From NCBI RefSeq assembly GCF_001487105.1, contig NZ_LN913001.1, positions 519,352 through 583,351 on the forward strand: DNA of 64,000 nucleotides, in the 5' to 3' direction. The notes under the pieces were generated by a model. It saw only the letters and a program-made list of their open reading frames with translations, had not been told where the DNA came from and searched no databases. The DNA comes from Mediterraneibacter massiliensis (lineage in GTDB: Bacteria; Bacillota; Clostridia; Lachnospirales; Lachnospiraceae). Below, in pieces: positions 41,754 to 50,814 of the stretch. A program made the translations under genes and the position numbers. Position 1 is the first letter of the stretch. Every line of letters begins with the position of its first letter.

Positions 41754-43274
41754 ATGAAATATTTAGTCGGTATTGATGTGGGAACGACAGGAACAAAGTC
41801 GCTGCTTTTTGATGAGTCGGGAAATATAATATCGAGCGCTTATAAAGGATATGAGCTCCTAAGTACAAAGGCCGGATATGCGGAACAGGATCCGAAAGAT
41901 TGGTATGACGCAGTCATCTATACAGTACGGGAGTGTGCTCAGACAGTTCCAAAAGAAAAGATACGGGCGATCAGTATTTCCGCGCAGGGAGGAACGACAG
42001 TGGCGGTGGATGATATGGGGAGACCTGTCAGAACAGCGGTCAGCTGGCTGGACCGCCGTGCATACAAAGAAGCAAGAGCCCTATGTGAAAAGAAGGAACA
42101 AGACTACTATTATCTGCATACAGGATGGCGTTTAAATGACGGATACAATCTGGCGCAGATCAAATGGATGGAAGCGCATGAACCGAAAAAATTCAGTAAA
42201 ACGGATAAATTTTTATCTCCTTTGTCATATTTAAATTTGCGTTTTACAGGAAAAGCAGTGACAGATTATACCAATGAGGGAATCACAAATCTTGAGAATA
42301 TACATACCTGGACATGGGATCAGACAGTATATGAAGAATTGGGACTTACGGATGAACGGCTGCCGGAAATTCTTCCTGCCGGGACCGTGCTGGGAACATT
42401 GAAAAAAGAAGCAGCAGAAATAATGGGACTTTCAGAAGAAACGCTGGTGATCAATGGAGGATATGATCAGTATTGTGCGGCGCTGGGATTAGGCGCTGTG
42501 GAGAAAGGAGATCTTATGCTGTCGACGGGAACAGCATGGGTGTTGATGGCGATCACAGACACATTGCGTTTTGACGTGAAAAGTTATATTTCGCCGTGCA
42601 GGCATATCGTACCAGACAGATATGGCGCGATGGCCTCGCTGGAAACCGGCGGTGTAAGCTTAGACTGGTTTAAAAATAAGGTGGCGTCAGATCATGAGCA
42701 TGCAGAGAATTATAAAAGATTAAACGAGGAAATAGAAAAAATAGGACCGGGAGCAGACGGCGTCTTATTTTATCCTCATTTTGCGGGAACTACCTGTCCG
42801 CATTGGTCTAAAAACAGTAGGGGCGCATTCTTGGGTCTGACACTTTATCATGGCAGATACCATATGGCCAGAGCAGTTATGGAAGGCGTAGTATATGAGA
42901 TGTATGCCATTATAAAAGCCTATGAACAAGCAGGCATAGAAGTGAAAACAATCCGATTGGCAGGAGGTGCAGCCAAGAGTAAGGTCTGGACACAGATGAT
43001 CGCGGATATCACTCAGGTGCCAGTGATCATATATGAAAATGCAGATGCGGCGGCCAGAGGAGCCGGCATTATTGCCGCAGTAGGCGCAGGGATATTTGTA
43101 GATTTTACACAGGCGGCAGAAAAATTTCAGACAAAATGTAGAAAAATCTTACCTCATGTAGAAAAGAAGGAAATCTATAGAAAAAATTATATCCGTTATC
43201 AGCAGGGCTTTCAGGAATTGAAACATTTCTATGATAAGGAGGAGAACGATGAAACCAAGATGTCCGAAGCTTGA
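41754..43274 (+). CDS. FGGY-family carbohydrate kinase
   Basis: ATP-dependent kinase for a sugar or polyol; the family includes xylulose, glycerol, erythritol and related kinases. The 506-residue actin-fold protein has N-terminal phosphate-binding GIDVGTTGTKSLLFD (6-20), conserved SAQGGTT near 77, SWLDRRA near 97, catalytic Asp238 in NGGYDQYCAALG, and the second-half STGTAWVL and GVVYEMYAI. It is closest in appearance to the xylulokinase-like branch, but specificity cannot be read. First gene of a nine-gene operon; overlaps the next gene by 26 bases. Confidence 0.92.
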   Translation: MKYLVGIDVGTTGTKSLLFDESGNIISSAYKGYELLSTKAGYAEQDPKDWYDAVIYTVRECAQTVPKEKIRAISISAQGGTTVAVDDMGRPVRTAVSWLDRRAYKEARALCEKKEQDYYYLHTGWRLNDGYNLAQIKWMEAHEPKKFSKTDKFLSPLSYLNLRFTGKAVTDYTNEGITNLENIHTWTWDQTVYEELGLTDERLPEILPAGTVLGTLKKEAAEIMGLSEETLVINGGYDQYCAALGLGAVEKGDLMLSTGTAWVLMAITDTLRFDVKSYISPCRHIVPDRYGAMASLETGGVSLDWFKNKVASDHEHAENYKRLNEEIEKIGPGADGVLFYPHFAGTTCPHWSKNSRGAFLGLTLYHGRYHMARAVMEGVVYEMYAIIKAYEQAGIEVKTIRLAGGAAKSKVWTQMIADITQVPVIIYENADAAARGAGIIAAVGAGIFVDFTQAAEKFQTKCRKILPHVEKKEIYRKNYIRYQQGFQELKHFYDKEENDETKMSEA

Positions 43275-44289
43275 GTATACACGACAGGATAAAGAGTTTT
43301 ATGATTTTTATCTGAAGGAGAGAATACCGGAAGAAATTTTTGACTTTCACATCCATATAAATCTTCCGGAACATATACCGGATATGACTGAGGAAAGAAT
43401 TCATTCCGATTGGGCATTTGAGAGTGGCTTGATCTTGCCTTGCGAGACAGCGAAACAATACGGTCACCAGTTGTTTCCTGATACCGTCTACTGTATGGCA
43501 GGCTTTCCGTGGCCCATTCAAGAGGCAGATCTGGAGGCGGGAAACAGATATTTAAAAGCAGAAAAAGAAAAGGGAAATATGCATCCCTTTATGGCGGTGG
43601 CTCCCTGGCATAAAGAAAGTTACATAGAAGAAGAACTTCCGTTTTTTAACGGATTTAAACCATATCCGGATCTGGTTTCTACTGTAAAAGGAGCAGATAT
43701 CAGTATTTTTACTTTCATGCCGCATTGGCAGCTGGAGATCTTAAACCGACATAAAAAGACTGTGGTGCTGCATCTGCCTCGTAAAGGACGGATCGCAGAC
43801 CCTGACAATATAAAAGAATTATTGGAAATGCGACAAAAATATCCGGATATCCAGATCGTCATCGCACATTTTGGCCGTTCTTTTACGCCTTGTTATCTGG
43901 AAGCGGCGTTAAAGGAGATGGAGAAAGATAAGGAAGGATTTTATTGGGATACGGCAGCCGTTTTAAATCCACAGGTGTATAAGCTTGCTTTTGAAGAACT
44001 GCCGGAGGAGCGGATCTTATATGGAACAGATGCGCCGATCATGCTCTGGCATGGGAAGAGAAGATGGACCTTTGATAAGTATATCAATCTGGTCAGGGAA
44101 GAGTTTTCTTGGAATACACACGAAGAAGGAATCGAAGCGGAGCGTCGGTATACACTTTTTATTTACGAACAGATGCGCAGCATTTTAGACAACATCGAGG
44201 AGCTGGAAATGGGAGAAACCTTTAAGAGAAAGCTGTTCAGTGAAAATGCAAAGCGTTTGTTGTCTGTAGACAACCTTATAAAAGATTGA
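43249..44289 (+). CDS. Amidohydrolase-2-type metal-dependent hydrolase
   Basis: TIM-barrel hydrolase of the amidohydrolase-2 group, 346 residues, whose members open lactones, decarboxylate or hydrolyse ring compounds. Metal ligands are DFHIHINLPEH near 31-41 (HxH), His in VVLHLPRKGR near 174-183, His in VIAHFGRSFTP near 206-216 and Asp in LYGTDAPIM near 262-270. The ATG at 43249 follows AAGGAGGAG. It is translationally coupled to the kinase. In this context a lactonase or dehydratase-like step on the imported compound is a fair guess. Confidence 0.82.
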   Translation: MKPRCPKLEYTRQDKEFYDFYLKERIPEEIFDFHIHINLPEHIPDMTEERIHSDWAFESGLILPCETAKQYGHQLFPDTVYCMAGFPWPIQEADLEAGNRYLKAEKEKGNMHPFMAVAPWHKESYIEEELPFFNGFKPYPDLVSTVKGADISIFTFMPHWQLEILNRHKKTVVLHLPRKGRIADPDNIKELLEMRQKYPDIQIVIAHFGRSFTPCYLEAALKEMEKDKEGFYWDTAAVLNPQVYKLAFEELPEERILYGTDAPIMLWHGKRRWTFDKYINLVREEFSWNTHEEGIEAERRYTLFIYEQMRSILDNIEELEMGETFKRKLFSENAKRLLSVDNLIKD

Positions 44290-44319
44290 CAGACAAAAAG
44301 AAGAGAAAGGAGGAGAAGC

Positions 44320-44814
44320 ATGGTAAAAAATTTGACATTCCAAATTCAGTCAGACAAAAGACCTACATTTCATGATGTGACAGAAGAGGTGGCAGAGCAG
44401 ATACAAGAATCGGGAATAAAAAATGGGATGGTTCTTGTATTTTCACAGCACACGACATGCAGTGTCATGATACAGGAACAATCGGATGATGTGGATTATT
44501 ATGGGACGCAGTTTATTTTACAAGATTTAGTGAATGTGCTAAATAAAATTGTTCCTACTTGTACTTCTCAGGGCCAGTATATGCATCCGGGACCGAAGCA
44601 CATCGAAATCGCGCAGCGTGAACGTGCTGAGGAGGCATTCTGGAGCCTGAATACAGATGCACATTTACGTTCGATCATCATGGGACGTTCAGAAACGATT
44701 CCTTTGGTAGACGGTAAATTGGTGCTCGGAGAATTTGGACGGATCTATTTTGCCGATTTTGATCAAGTAAGAGCGCGGCAGCGTACGGTGAATGTACAGA
44801 TCGTAGGAGAGTAA
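44320..44814 (+). CDS. YjbQ-family protein, copy A
   Basis: A 164-residue member of the YjbQ/UPF0047 family, a small trimeric beta fold; weak thiamin-phosphate-synthase activity is reported for a relative, but the true role is unsettled. The putative active-site His44 and Cys47 lie in FSQHTTCSVMIQE, with MHPGPKHIE near 88-96 and NTDAHLRSIIMGRSETIPLVDG near 117-138. Its place in a sugar operon, together with a second copy at the end, suggests an enzyme acting on a phosphorylated sugar intermediate. AGGAGGAGAA lies upstream. Confidence 0.85.
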   Translation: MVKNLTFQIQSDKRPTFHDVTEEVAEQIQESGIKNGMVLVFSQHTTCSVMIQEQSDDVDYYGTQFILQDLVNVLNKIVPTCTSQGQYMHPGPKHIEIAQRERAEEAFWSLNTDAHLRSIIMGRSETIPLVDGKLVLGEFGRIYFADFDQVRARQRTVNVQIVGE

Positions 44815-44849
44815 ATGCAAATGAAAGAGTTGTTTAAGGAGGAAAGCAG

Positions 44850-45905
44850 ATGAAAAAGAAGGTAGTGGCAATTTTAACGACAGTTTGTATGGCAGCCGGT
44901 CTTTTGATTGGATGTGGAGGAAATGCCGGACAGAGTGAACAATCGCAGGGGTCTGAAACAAAGGCAGATACTTCTGAGCAGAAGAGTTACTATTATGTAG
45001 GTATCAATCACAATCATCCTTATTGGTATGATGTTCATCAAGGTTTTGAATTCGCTGCAGAACAGTTTGGATGTAAGGTGACAAAAGTAGGACCGGATGA
45101 TTTTGATTTTACAGCACAGGCAGAAGCGTTAGAACAGGCAATTACAAAAAAACCAGATGGAATCATAGTTCCTATTTTTGATGCGTCTATATTGCCGGGG
45201 ATTAAAAAAGCAAAAGAGGCAGGAATTCCGGTAGTGGCAATTGAATCTACAATGGAGGGCGCAGAGGTAGATACATATATCGGTTTGGATAATGAAGATG
45301 CCGGAAGACAGACGGCAGCGAAATTGATTGAGGAGGCAGGAGAAAAAGGAAAAGTTGTCGTTATGGGAAATTATACGGCGGCGAATACACAGCAAAAACT
45401 TGCTGGTTTTAAGAGCTATCTGGAAGAAAATTCATCATGGGAAATACTGGCGGAATTAGATGATAATGTAGATACAAGTACGGCCCTTGAAACAGCAAAG
45501 ACGGCTTTTAATAATTATAAAGATATGACGGCGATCGTCGGACTGGATTCCAGTTCCGGAGCAGGTGTGGCAGGAGCAATGGAGGAACTGAACTTAGAAC
45601 CAGGAAGTATCACAGTTGTTGTGCATGACAGAGAAGTGGCTACACTCGAAAATGTAAAAGCAGGATATATTAACTGTACATTGGTAAATAAGACAGCATC
45701 TATGCCGTATGAAGCATTAGCTGTTTTGGAACAGATTACAAAGTATAATGCACAAAATATTCCTATATCGGCGGATAATGCGGGATCTGATGTAAATACA
45801 CTTCCCTCTAATATGTATACGGGAGTTGTATTTGTAACTAAGGATAATGTAGATAACTTCTTGGTAGAAAATATGACAGAACTGAATTCGGATCTTTATG
45901 AATAA
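44850..45905 (+). CDS. Sugar-binding lipoprotein of an ABC importer
   Basis: Periplasmic-binding-protein type 1 (ribose/galactose-like) solute-binding lipoprotein, 351 residues. Signal with lipobox GLLIGC (Cys22), a short Ser/Glu linker, then the two-lobed fold: GINHNHPYWYDVHQGFEFAAEQFG near 51-74, KPDGIIVPIFDASILPGIKKAKEAGIPVVAIES, AIVGLDSSSGAGVAGAMEEL near 230-249 and GVVFVTKDNVDNF. The ligand is a small sugar or sugar-like compound by family and context. AAGGAGGAAAG precedes the ATG. Confidence 0.92.
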   Translation: MKKKVVAILTTVCMAAGLLIGCGGNAGQSEQSQGSETKADTSEQKSYYYVGINHNHPYWYDVHQGFEFAAEQFGCKVTKVGPDDFDFTAQAEALEQAITKKPDGIIVPIFDASILPGIKKAKEAGIPVVAIESTMEGAEVDTYIGLDNEDAGRQTAAKLIEEAGEKGKVVVMGNYTAANTQQKLAGFKSYLEENSSWEILAELDDNVDTSTALETAKTAFNNYKDMTAIVGLDSSSGAGVAGAMEELNLEPGSITVVVHDREVATLENVKAGYINCTLVNKTASMPYEALAVLEQITKYNAQNIPISADNAGSDVNTLPSNMYTGVVFVTKDNVDNFLVENMTELNSDLYE

Positions 45906-45964
45906 GACGACCTGTATGGAGCGGAGCCGAAGGGAACCGCTCCATTTAAAAAGGAGGAGATATT

Positions 45965-47470
45965 TTGGAAAAACAAATATTAAAGTTACAGCATATTTCA
46001 AAAAGATTTGGAGCGGTTCAGGCCTTAAAGGATGTGACTTTCTCAGTAAAACAAGGAGAGATCCATACATTGCTTGGAGAAAACGGAGCAGGTAAATCTA
46101 CAATTATTAAAATGCTGTCAGGGGAATACCAGCCGGATGAAGGAAAAATTGTAATAGATGGAAAAGCAATGGAATCTCTTGATGCAAATGAATCAAGACG
46201 CTTGGGAATTTCTGTTGTACATCAAGAATTGACGATTTTTGACAATATGACAGTGTATGAGAACATTTTTCCTTATTCTACTTTCCAGGGAAAAAAGGTA
46301 AGAGTTATCCAAAAAAAAGAAGCAATCCGCAGAACCAAAGAATTAATGAGCAGATTTGGACTTTCTATTGATCCAATGGTGAAAATGAATACATTACGTC
46401 TGTCAAGCCAACAGATGGTAGAGATACTCAGGGCGTTGTCGGAAAATGCAAAGATCGTTTTGTTGGACGAACCGACTTCTGGGCTGAATACTCAGGAAAC
46501 AGACGTATTAATGAAGATATTAAGAAAACTAAGAGATGAAGGAGTCACAATTATCTATATTTCCCACAGGATTTCAGAAATTATGCAGATTAGTGACCGA
46601 ATTTCTATTATGAGAGATGGTACCTATGTAGACACAGTTGACAATGATGGAAATCTTACAGAAAATCTTCTGATTAGTAAAATGGTTGGGAGAGATTTCA
46701 GTGCAGATATATATAGAAAAAAAGTTTCGGAATTGCCGGATACGGCAGAGGTGATTTACGAAGTAAAAAATTTTACTGCCGATAAAATGGTTAAAGACGT
46801 TTCTTTTTCTGTAAGAAAAGGGGAGATTTTCGGGGTATTCGGATTGGAAGGATCCGGAAATGGAGAACTGTCACAGATGCTGTTTGGATTACATACGAAG
46901 AAAGCAGGAGAAATATATTTCCATGGAAAAAAAGTGAAAGATCTTTCTCCTACTAATTTGATACAGCAGGGCATGATTTATCTGAATAACAACAGAAAAG
47001 ATGCAGGACTATTTTTTGATATGTCCATTGCAGATAATATAGCAGCGCCTGTTTTGGACAAGCTTTGTCCGAACCATATACTAGACACAAAGAAGATTTC
47101 AGAGTATACAGAAAAATTTGTACAATCATTTCATATAGTACTAGGAAGTGTGAAAAATAAACCTGGAAGTTTGTCGGGTGGAAATCAACAAAAGGTTATG
47201 CTTTCCATTTGCCTGGGCACAGATCCGGAATTGATTATTGTAAATGAACCTACGAGAGGAATAGATATCAATGCCAAAATGGAAATTCTGAAATTTTTGG
47301 AAGAATTATCGAAAGAAGGCGTGACGATTATTTGTTTTAGTTCCGATTTGCCTGAATTGATTACATTATCTGACAGGATTTTAGTTATGAGTAATAGTAA
47401 AGTATCTGGAATTTTACAAGCAGGTGAGATTGATGAAGAAAGCGTTATGAAATTGGCGGCGCTTGGATAG
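45965..47470 (+). CDS. Sugar ABC importer ATPase (RbsA/MglA-type, duplicated)
   Basis: A 501-residue protein with two ATPase halves. N-terminal half: Walker A GENGAGKST near 38-46, signature LSSQQMVEILRAL (degenerate but typical), Walker B IVLLDEPTSGLN. C-terminal half: degenerate Walker A GLEGSGNGELSQM, signature LSGGNQQKVML near 401-411, Walker B LIIVNEPTRGID. The start is TTG, preceded by AAGGAGGAG. It drives the two permeases that follow. Confidence 0.94.
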   Translation: MEKQILKLQHISKRFGAVQALKDVTFSVKQGEIHTLLGENGAGKSTIIKMLSGEYQPDEGKIVIDGKAMESLDANESRRLGISVVHQELTIFDNMTVYENIFPYSTFQGKKVRVIQKKEAIRRTKELMSRFGLSIDPMVKMNTLRLSSQQMVEILRALSENAKIVLLDEPTSGLNTQETDVLMKILRKLRDEGVTIIYISHRISEIMQISDRISIMRDGTYVDTVDNDGNLTENLLISKMVGRDFSADIYRKKVSELPDTAEVIYEVKNFTADKMVKDVSFSVRKGEIFGVFGLEGSGNGELSQMLFGLHTKKAGEIYFHGKKVKDLSPTNLIQQGMIYLNNNRKDAGLFFDMSIADNIAAPVLDKLCPNHILDTKKISEYTEKFVQSFHIVLGSVKNKPGSLSGGNQQKVMLSICLGTDPELIIVNEPTRGIDINAKMEILKFLEELSKEGVTIICFSSDLPELITLSDRILVMSNSKVSGILQAGEIDEESVMKLAALG

Positions 47471-47478
47471 GAGGATAT

Positions 47479-48432
47479 ATGGAAAAACAAAGACCAGTAA
47501 AAAGGATACAATGGGGAGAAAGTTCCATTATTCTTCTGAACGTATTTTTATTTTTACTGCTTACTATAGGAACAGACACATTCTTTTCATATAACAACTT
47601 GTATTCTTTGATTTATGGAGTTTCTATTCAATTCTTTGCAATCATAGGTTTTACACTTCTTTTGATCATGGGAGAATTGGATTTAAGTGTAGGAGCGGTT
47701 TATGGCTTTTCCGGAACAATCGTAGGAGCTTTGATGCGTTTTTTTAATGTGAATTTTTATGTGTCGGTTATCTGTGCTGTTGTAGTTTGTGGTCTGATCG
47801 GATGGCTGGTAGGAGTATTAACGACAAAACTTCGTTTGAATTCTATGATGGTGACATTAGCTGCAATGACAATTGTGCAAGGTCTGAATTCTGTTTTGTT
47901 TAATAAAATGCCTGCTTCTATTTATGCATCTGTATACAGGAAATTTTCAAAATATGAAATAGGCGGTATTTATTGGACGATTCTTTTCATGATTGTGTTG
48001 ATTATTATTCTTGAAATATTGTTGAAAAAGACGACAACATTAAAACAATTGTACTATATCGGATATAATGCTCAAACTGCCAGACTTTATGGATGCAAAG
48101 TAGAAAAAATCAAGAGAATTTGCTTTTCTATTTCTGCGATGACAGCAGCGTTAGGCGGTATTGTTGCAACATCTAGAATTACCCATTCAGATATTAATAC
48201 AGGTGCAGGAATGGAATTTACCATGATCACAGCTTGTGTGATTGGAGGATGCAGCATGGCCGGTGGAAGAGGAGGGATTCTAAAAGCTGGTTTGGGGCTT
48301 TTTTTCCTGGAAATGCTGTCTAATGGTATGGTGATATTCAAAATTGATCCGTATATGCAGCAGGTAGCTACAGGAGCTATTTTAGTTCTGGCAGTGCTGC
48401 TTGACGTACAGATAAATCGAAAAAAAGGATAG
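47479..48432 (+). CDS. Sugar ABC importer permease 1 (RbsC-type)
   Basis: A 317-residue membrane permease with about eight to ten hydrophobic segments. The family signature MGELDLSVGAVYGFSGTIVGAL near 63-84 and the coupling loop region (ACVIGGCSMAGGRGGILKAGLGLF near 251-274) are present. It starts eight bases after the ATPase and is followed by a related permease, giving a heterodimeric channel. Confidence 0.93.
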   Translation: MEKQRPVKRIQWGESSIILLNVFLFLLLTIGTDTFFSYNNLYSLIYGVSIQFFAIIGFTLLLIMGELDLSVGAVYGFSGTIVGALMRFFNVNFYVSVICAVVVCGLIGWLVGVLTTKLRLNSMMVTLAAMTIVQGLNSVLFNKMPASIYASVYRKFSKYEIGGIYWTILFMIVLIIILEILLKKTTTLKQLYYIGYNAQTARLYGCKVEKIKRICFSISAMTAALGGIVATSRITHSDINTGAGMEFTMITACVIGGCSMAGGRGGILKAGLGLFFLEMLSNGMVIFKIDPYMQQVATGAILVLAVLLDVQINRKKG

Positions 48433-48445
48433 GGGGAAATGACAA

Positions 48446-49420
48446 ATGAAAAAATGGTATGCTAACTTTCGAAGACAGGATAGTTTTTTCGGAATTGTTA
48501 TTACGACAATTGTAGTATTGATATTGGCAGTTTCCAGTCCCTATTTCTTTACAATCAGTAACTTAGACAGCCTTCAAACATCTATTGCGCCAAATGCGAT
48601 TTTGGCGATTGGTATGATGATGTTGATGATCATGGGGAAATTTGATCTTTCAGTTGGATCCTCTATGTGTCTATCAGGAATTGCCTGCGCATATTGCTTA
48701 AGCAGGGGGATGGGGATTACAATCAGTGTTTTAGCTGGGCTTGGTGTTGGACTTGTGATTGGAAGTATAAATGGTCTTTTAGTAGCGTATGGAAATATTG
48801 AACCTTTGATTGCTACAATAGGAACAATGTATGTATTTAGAGGAATGTCGGAAATGATCATGACAGGCAGTGTGGCAACAACGCTGCGAGGTTTTCCGGA
48901 AGCGTTTGTAAAGTTTGGAAATGGGAAAATTTTAGGACTTTATCCTATGGTATGGATCTGCATTATACTTTTAGCACTTTTTGGATTTATTTTAAAGAAA
49001 ACTTATACAGGAAAAAAGAATTATTATATCGGCTGCAGTGAATTTAATGCTAAGTTGATGGGGATTCATGTAAAAGGGCATTTGATGTGGACATACATTT
49101 TAAGTGGATGCTTGGCTTCCATTGCAGGAATTATGTCTGTAGCCAGATATGAAACGGCAAGCAGGTATTTGGGAAAAGATATTCAGATGAATATAATGAT
49201 AGCTTGTATCATAGGAGGCAGTTCTCTGTTAGGTGGAAAAGGCGATATGGTTGGAGCACTTTTTGGGACACTGTTTATCTCGTTGCTGTCAAATGGGTTC
49301 AATTTATTTGAAATCAATCCGCAATGGCAGAATGTAACTATCGGAAGTATTCTTATGCTGGTAGTAGCTATGGATGGATATGTATATTTGAAGCGTTTAA
49401 GACAGCAAGGAAAGGCATAG
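48446..49420 (+). CDS. Sugar ABC importer permease 2 (RbsC-type)
   Basis: A 324-residue partner of the first permease, with the same signatures: MGKFDLSVGSSMCLSGIAC near 64-82 and ACIIGGSSLLGGKGDMVGALFG near 253-274. GGGGGAAA-like RBS (AGGGGGAAA) lies before the ATG. The two proteins are clearly related but not recent duplicates by eye. Confidence 0.93.
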   Translation: MKKWYANFRRQDSFFGIVITTIVVLILAVSSPYFFTISNLDSLQTSIAPNAILAIGMMMLMIMGKFDLSVGSSMCLSGIACAYCLSRGMGITISVLAGLGVGLVIGSINGLLVAYGNIEPLIATIGTMYVFRGMSEMIMTGSVATTLRGFPEAFVKFGNGKILGLYPMVWICIILLALFGFILKKTYTGKKNYYIGCSEFNAKLMGIHVKGHLMWTYILSGCLASIAGIMSVARYETASRYLGKDIQMNIMIACIIGGSSLLGGKGDMVGALFGTLFISLLSNGFNLFEINPQWQNVTIGSILMLVVAMDGYVYLKRLRQQGKA

Positions 49421-49429
49421 GGGAGAAAA

Positions 49430-50152
49430 ATGAAAGAGAGAATCAAGGCTCCATTTTTTGAAATAGGGATTAAAAATTATTTATACGGAGATGATGTGCT
49501 TTCTCTTGCCTGTGCTGCAGATAAAGCAGCGCAAGAATATGATGTTGACGTGTTGTTTATTACTCCATATACAGAAATACGGCGAGTAGCAGAGCATACG
49601 AAAAGACTGATCGTATTAGCACCGTACATGGATCTATTAAAACCAGGACGCGGTATGGCAGATGTTTTGCCAGAAGCCTTAGCGGCAGCAGGGGCTAAGG
49701 GAGTCGTATTAAATCATTGTGAGCGTCCAATGACTCTTAGTAAGATCCGTCAGGGAATTGAACGGGCGAGACAGCTGGAGCTGTTGTCTTTTGTTTGTGC
49801 AGATACTATTGAAGAAGTAAAAGCAGTAGCACAGCTCTGTCCAGATATCATCAATCCGGAACAGACGGAATTAATCGGGACTGGGAAGAACAGCGGAATG
49901 GGATATGTCGAGAAATCTATGCAGGCAGTAAAAAATATAAATAGTTCAATTCTAGTAGAACAGGCTGCCAGTATTTCTAGTCCGGAACAAATTTATCAAT
50001 TGATTTTAGCAGGAGCAGAAGGAGTAGGGGTAGCTTCTGGAATCTGTACTGCAAAAGAGCCTAATATATTGGCAATGAAAATGATAGAGTCTGTCCGTCG
50101 GGCAGAAGATACTATGAAAAGCAAAGGTAAAGAAAGAATTATGGAGGGATAA
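49430..50152 (+). CDS. Triose-phosphate-isomerase-like sugar-phosphate isomerase
   Basis: A 240-residue TIM-barrel protein similar to the short (archaeal-like) triose-phosphate isomerases. The catalytic set is retained in the expected order: Lys15 (EIGIKNYLYG), His96 (VVLNHCERPM) and Glu144 (IINPEQTELIGTG). The phosphate loop is GAEGVGVASGICTAKEP near 195-211. As an operon member it probably isomerises a ketose/aldose phosphate from the kinase, as TPI homologues do in tetritol pathways, rather than serving glycolysis. It is two bases before the second YjbQ gene. Confidence 0.85.
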   Translation: MKERIKAPFFEIGIKNYLYGDDVLSLACAADKAAQEYDVDVLFITPYTEIRRVAEHTKRLIVLAPYMDLLKPGRGMADVLPEALAAAGAKGVVLNHCERPMTLSKIRQGIERARQLELLSFVCADTIEEVKAVAQLCPDIINPEQTELIGTGKNSGMGYVEKSMQAVKNINSSILVEQAASISSPEQIYQLILAGAEGVGVASGICTAKEPNILAMKMIESVRRAEDTMKSKGKERIMEG

Positions 50153-50153
50153 G

Positions 50154-50651
50154 ATGAAAATACATAGAGAAACACTGGAACTTGATGCAAAGAGATCTCG
50201 TCCTGGTTTTCATCAGATTACGGAACAGGTAAAAGAAATAGCAGACCGTGCACAAGTAAAAAACGGCATTTGTGTCGTGTATTCACATCACACGACTTGT
50301 TCTGTCGTAACACAGGAATGTTCCTTTGACACAACATACACCGGCTTAGAATATCTGCAGCAAGATTTGTGCGATGTCTTTGAAGAGATTATTCCGACTT
50401 GCAGAAAAGAAGGGCAATATATGCATCCAGGCCCAAAGCTTACACAATTTTCCAAGGAGCATGGGGAAGATAAACCAGAGACATTGAACACAGACGGACA
50501 TTTACGCTCCATGTTCATGGGAAGAAGTGAGACGATCATCGTAATAGACGGGAAATTGGACTTAGGAGATTTCGGACATATTTATTTTATCGATTTTGAC
50601 CAGACAAGAGGGCGTAAAAGACAGGTACAGGTACAAGTCATGGGAGAATAA
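50154..50651 (+). CDS. YjbQ-family protein, copy B
   Basis: A 165-residue paralogue of copy A: His45/His46 and Cys49 in YSHHTTCSVVTQE, MHPGPKLTQ near 89-97, NTDGHLRSMFMGRSETIIVIDG near 117-138, and the shared end HIYFIDFDQTRGRKRQVQVQVMGE. GGAGGG lies before the ATG. The last gene of the operon; a terminator follows. Two copies suggest either a heteromeric enzyme or two related reactions. Confidence 0.86.
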   Translation: MKIHRETLELDAKRSRPGFHQITEQVKEIADRAQVKNGICVVYSHHTTCSVVTQECSFDTTYTGLEYLQQDLCDVFEEIIPTCRKEGQYMHPGPKLTQFSKEHGEDKPETLNTDGHLRSMFMGRSETIIVIDGKLDLGDFGHIYFIDFDQTRGRKRQVQVQVMGE

Positions 50652-50667
50652 AATCAGTAGATAAGGG

Positions 50668-50692
50668 CGTTCCACAACAAAGGAACGCTTTT
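50668..50692 (+). terminator. Terminator of the sugar operon
   Basis: GCGTTCC (50668-50674) pairs with GGAACGC (50682-50688), followed by TTTT. Confidence 0.85.
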
Positions 50693-50723
50693 GTCTTGCC
50701 AAAAAACTGTATTGGAGTTTTTC

Positions 50724-50784
50724 TTGACTTTTCTTTTTTTTGTGATATACTTTGAAAGTCAAAGTATTTTAGAATCAAAGTATT
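50724..50784 (+). promoter_or_regulatory. fab operon promoter with FabT-type palindrome
   Basis: TTGACT (50724-50729), a 16-base spacer and TATACT (50746-50751) with TGA upstream. The arms ATACTTTGA (50747-50755) and TCAAAGTAT (50759-50767) form a palindrome over the -10 and start region, and a further half-site AATCAAAGTATT follows at 50773-50784. This matches the TTTGA/TCAAA type recognised by FabT, encoded at the end of the operon. Confidence 0.8.
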
Positions 50785-50814
50785 AACAGAGAAGAAAGAT
50801 AGGGAGAAAGAGAC

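Noticed and set aside
43080..43300. Frameshift at the kinase/amidohydrolase overlap
   Set aside because: The second gene has its own AAGGAGG and a family-consistent start; overlap is normal coupling.
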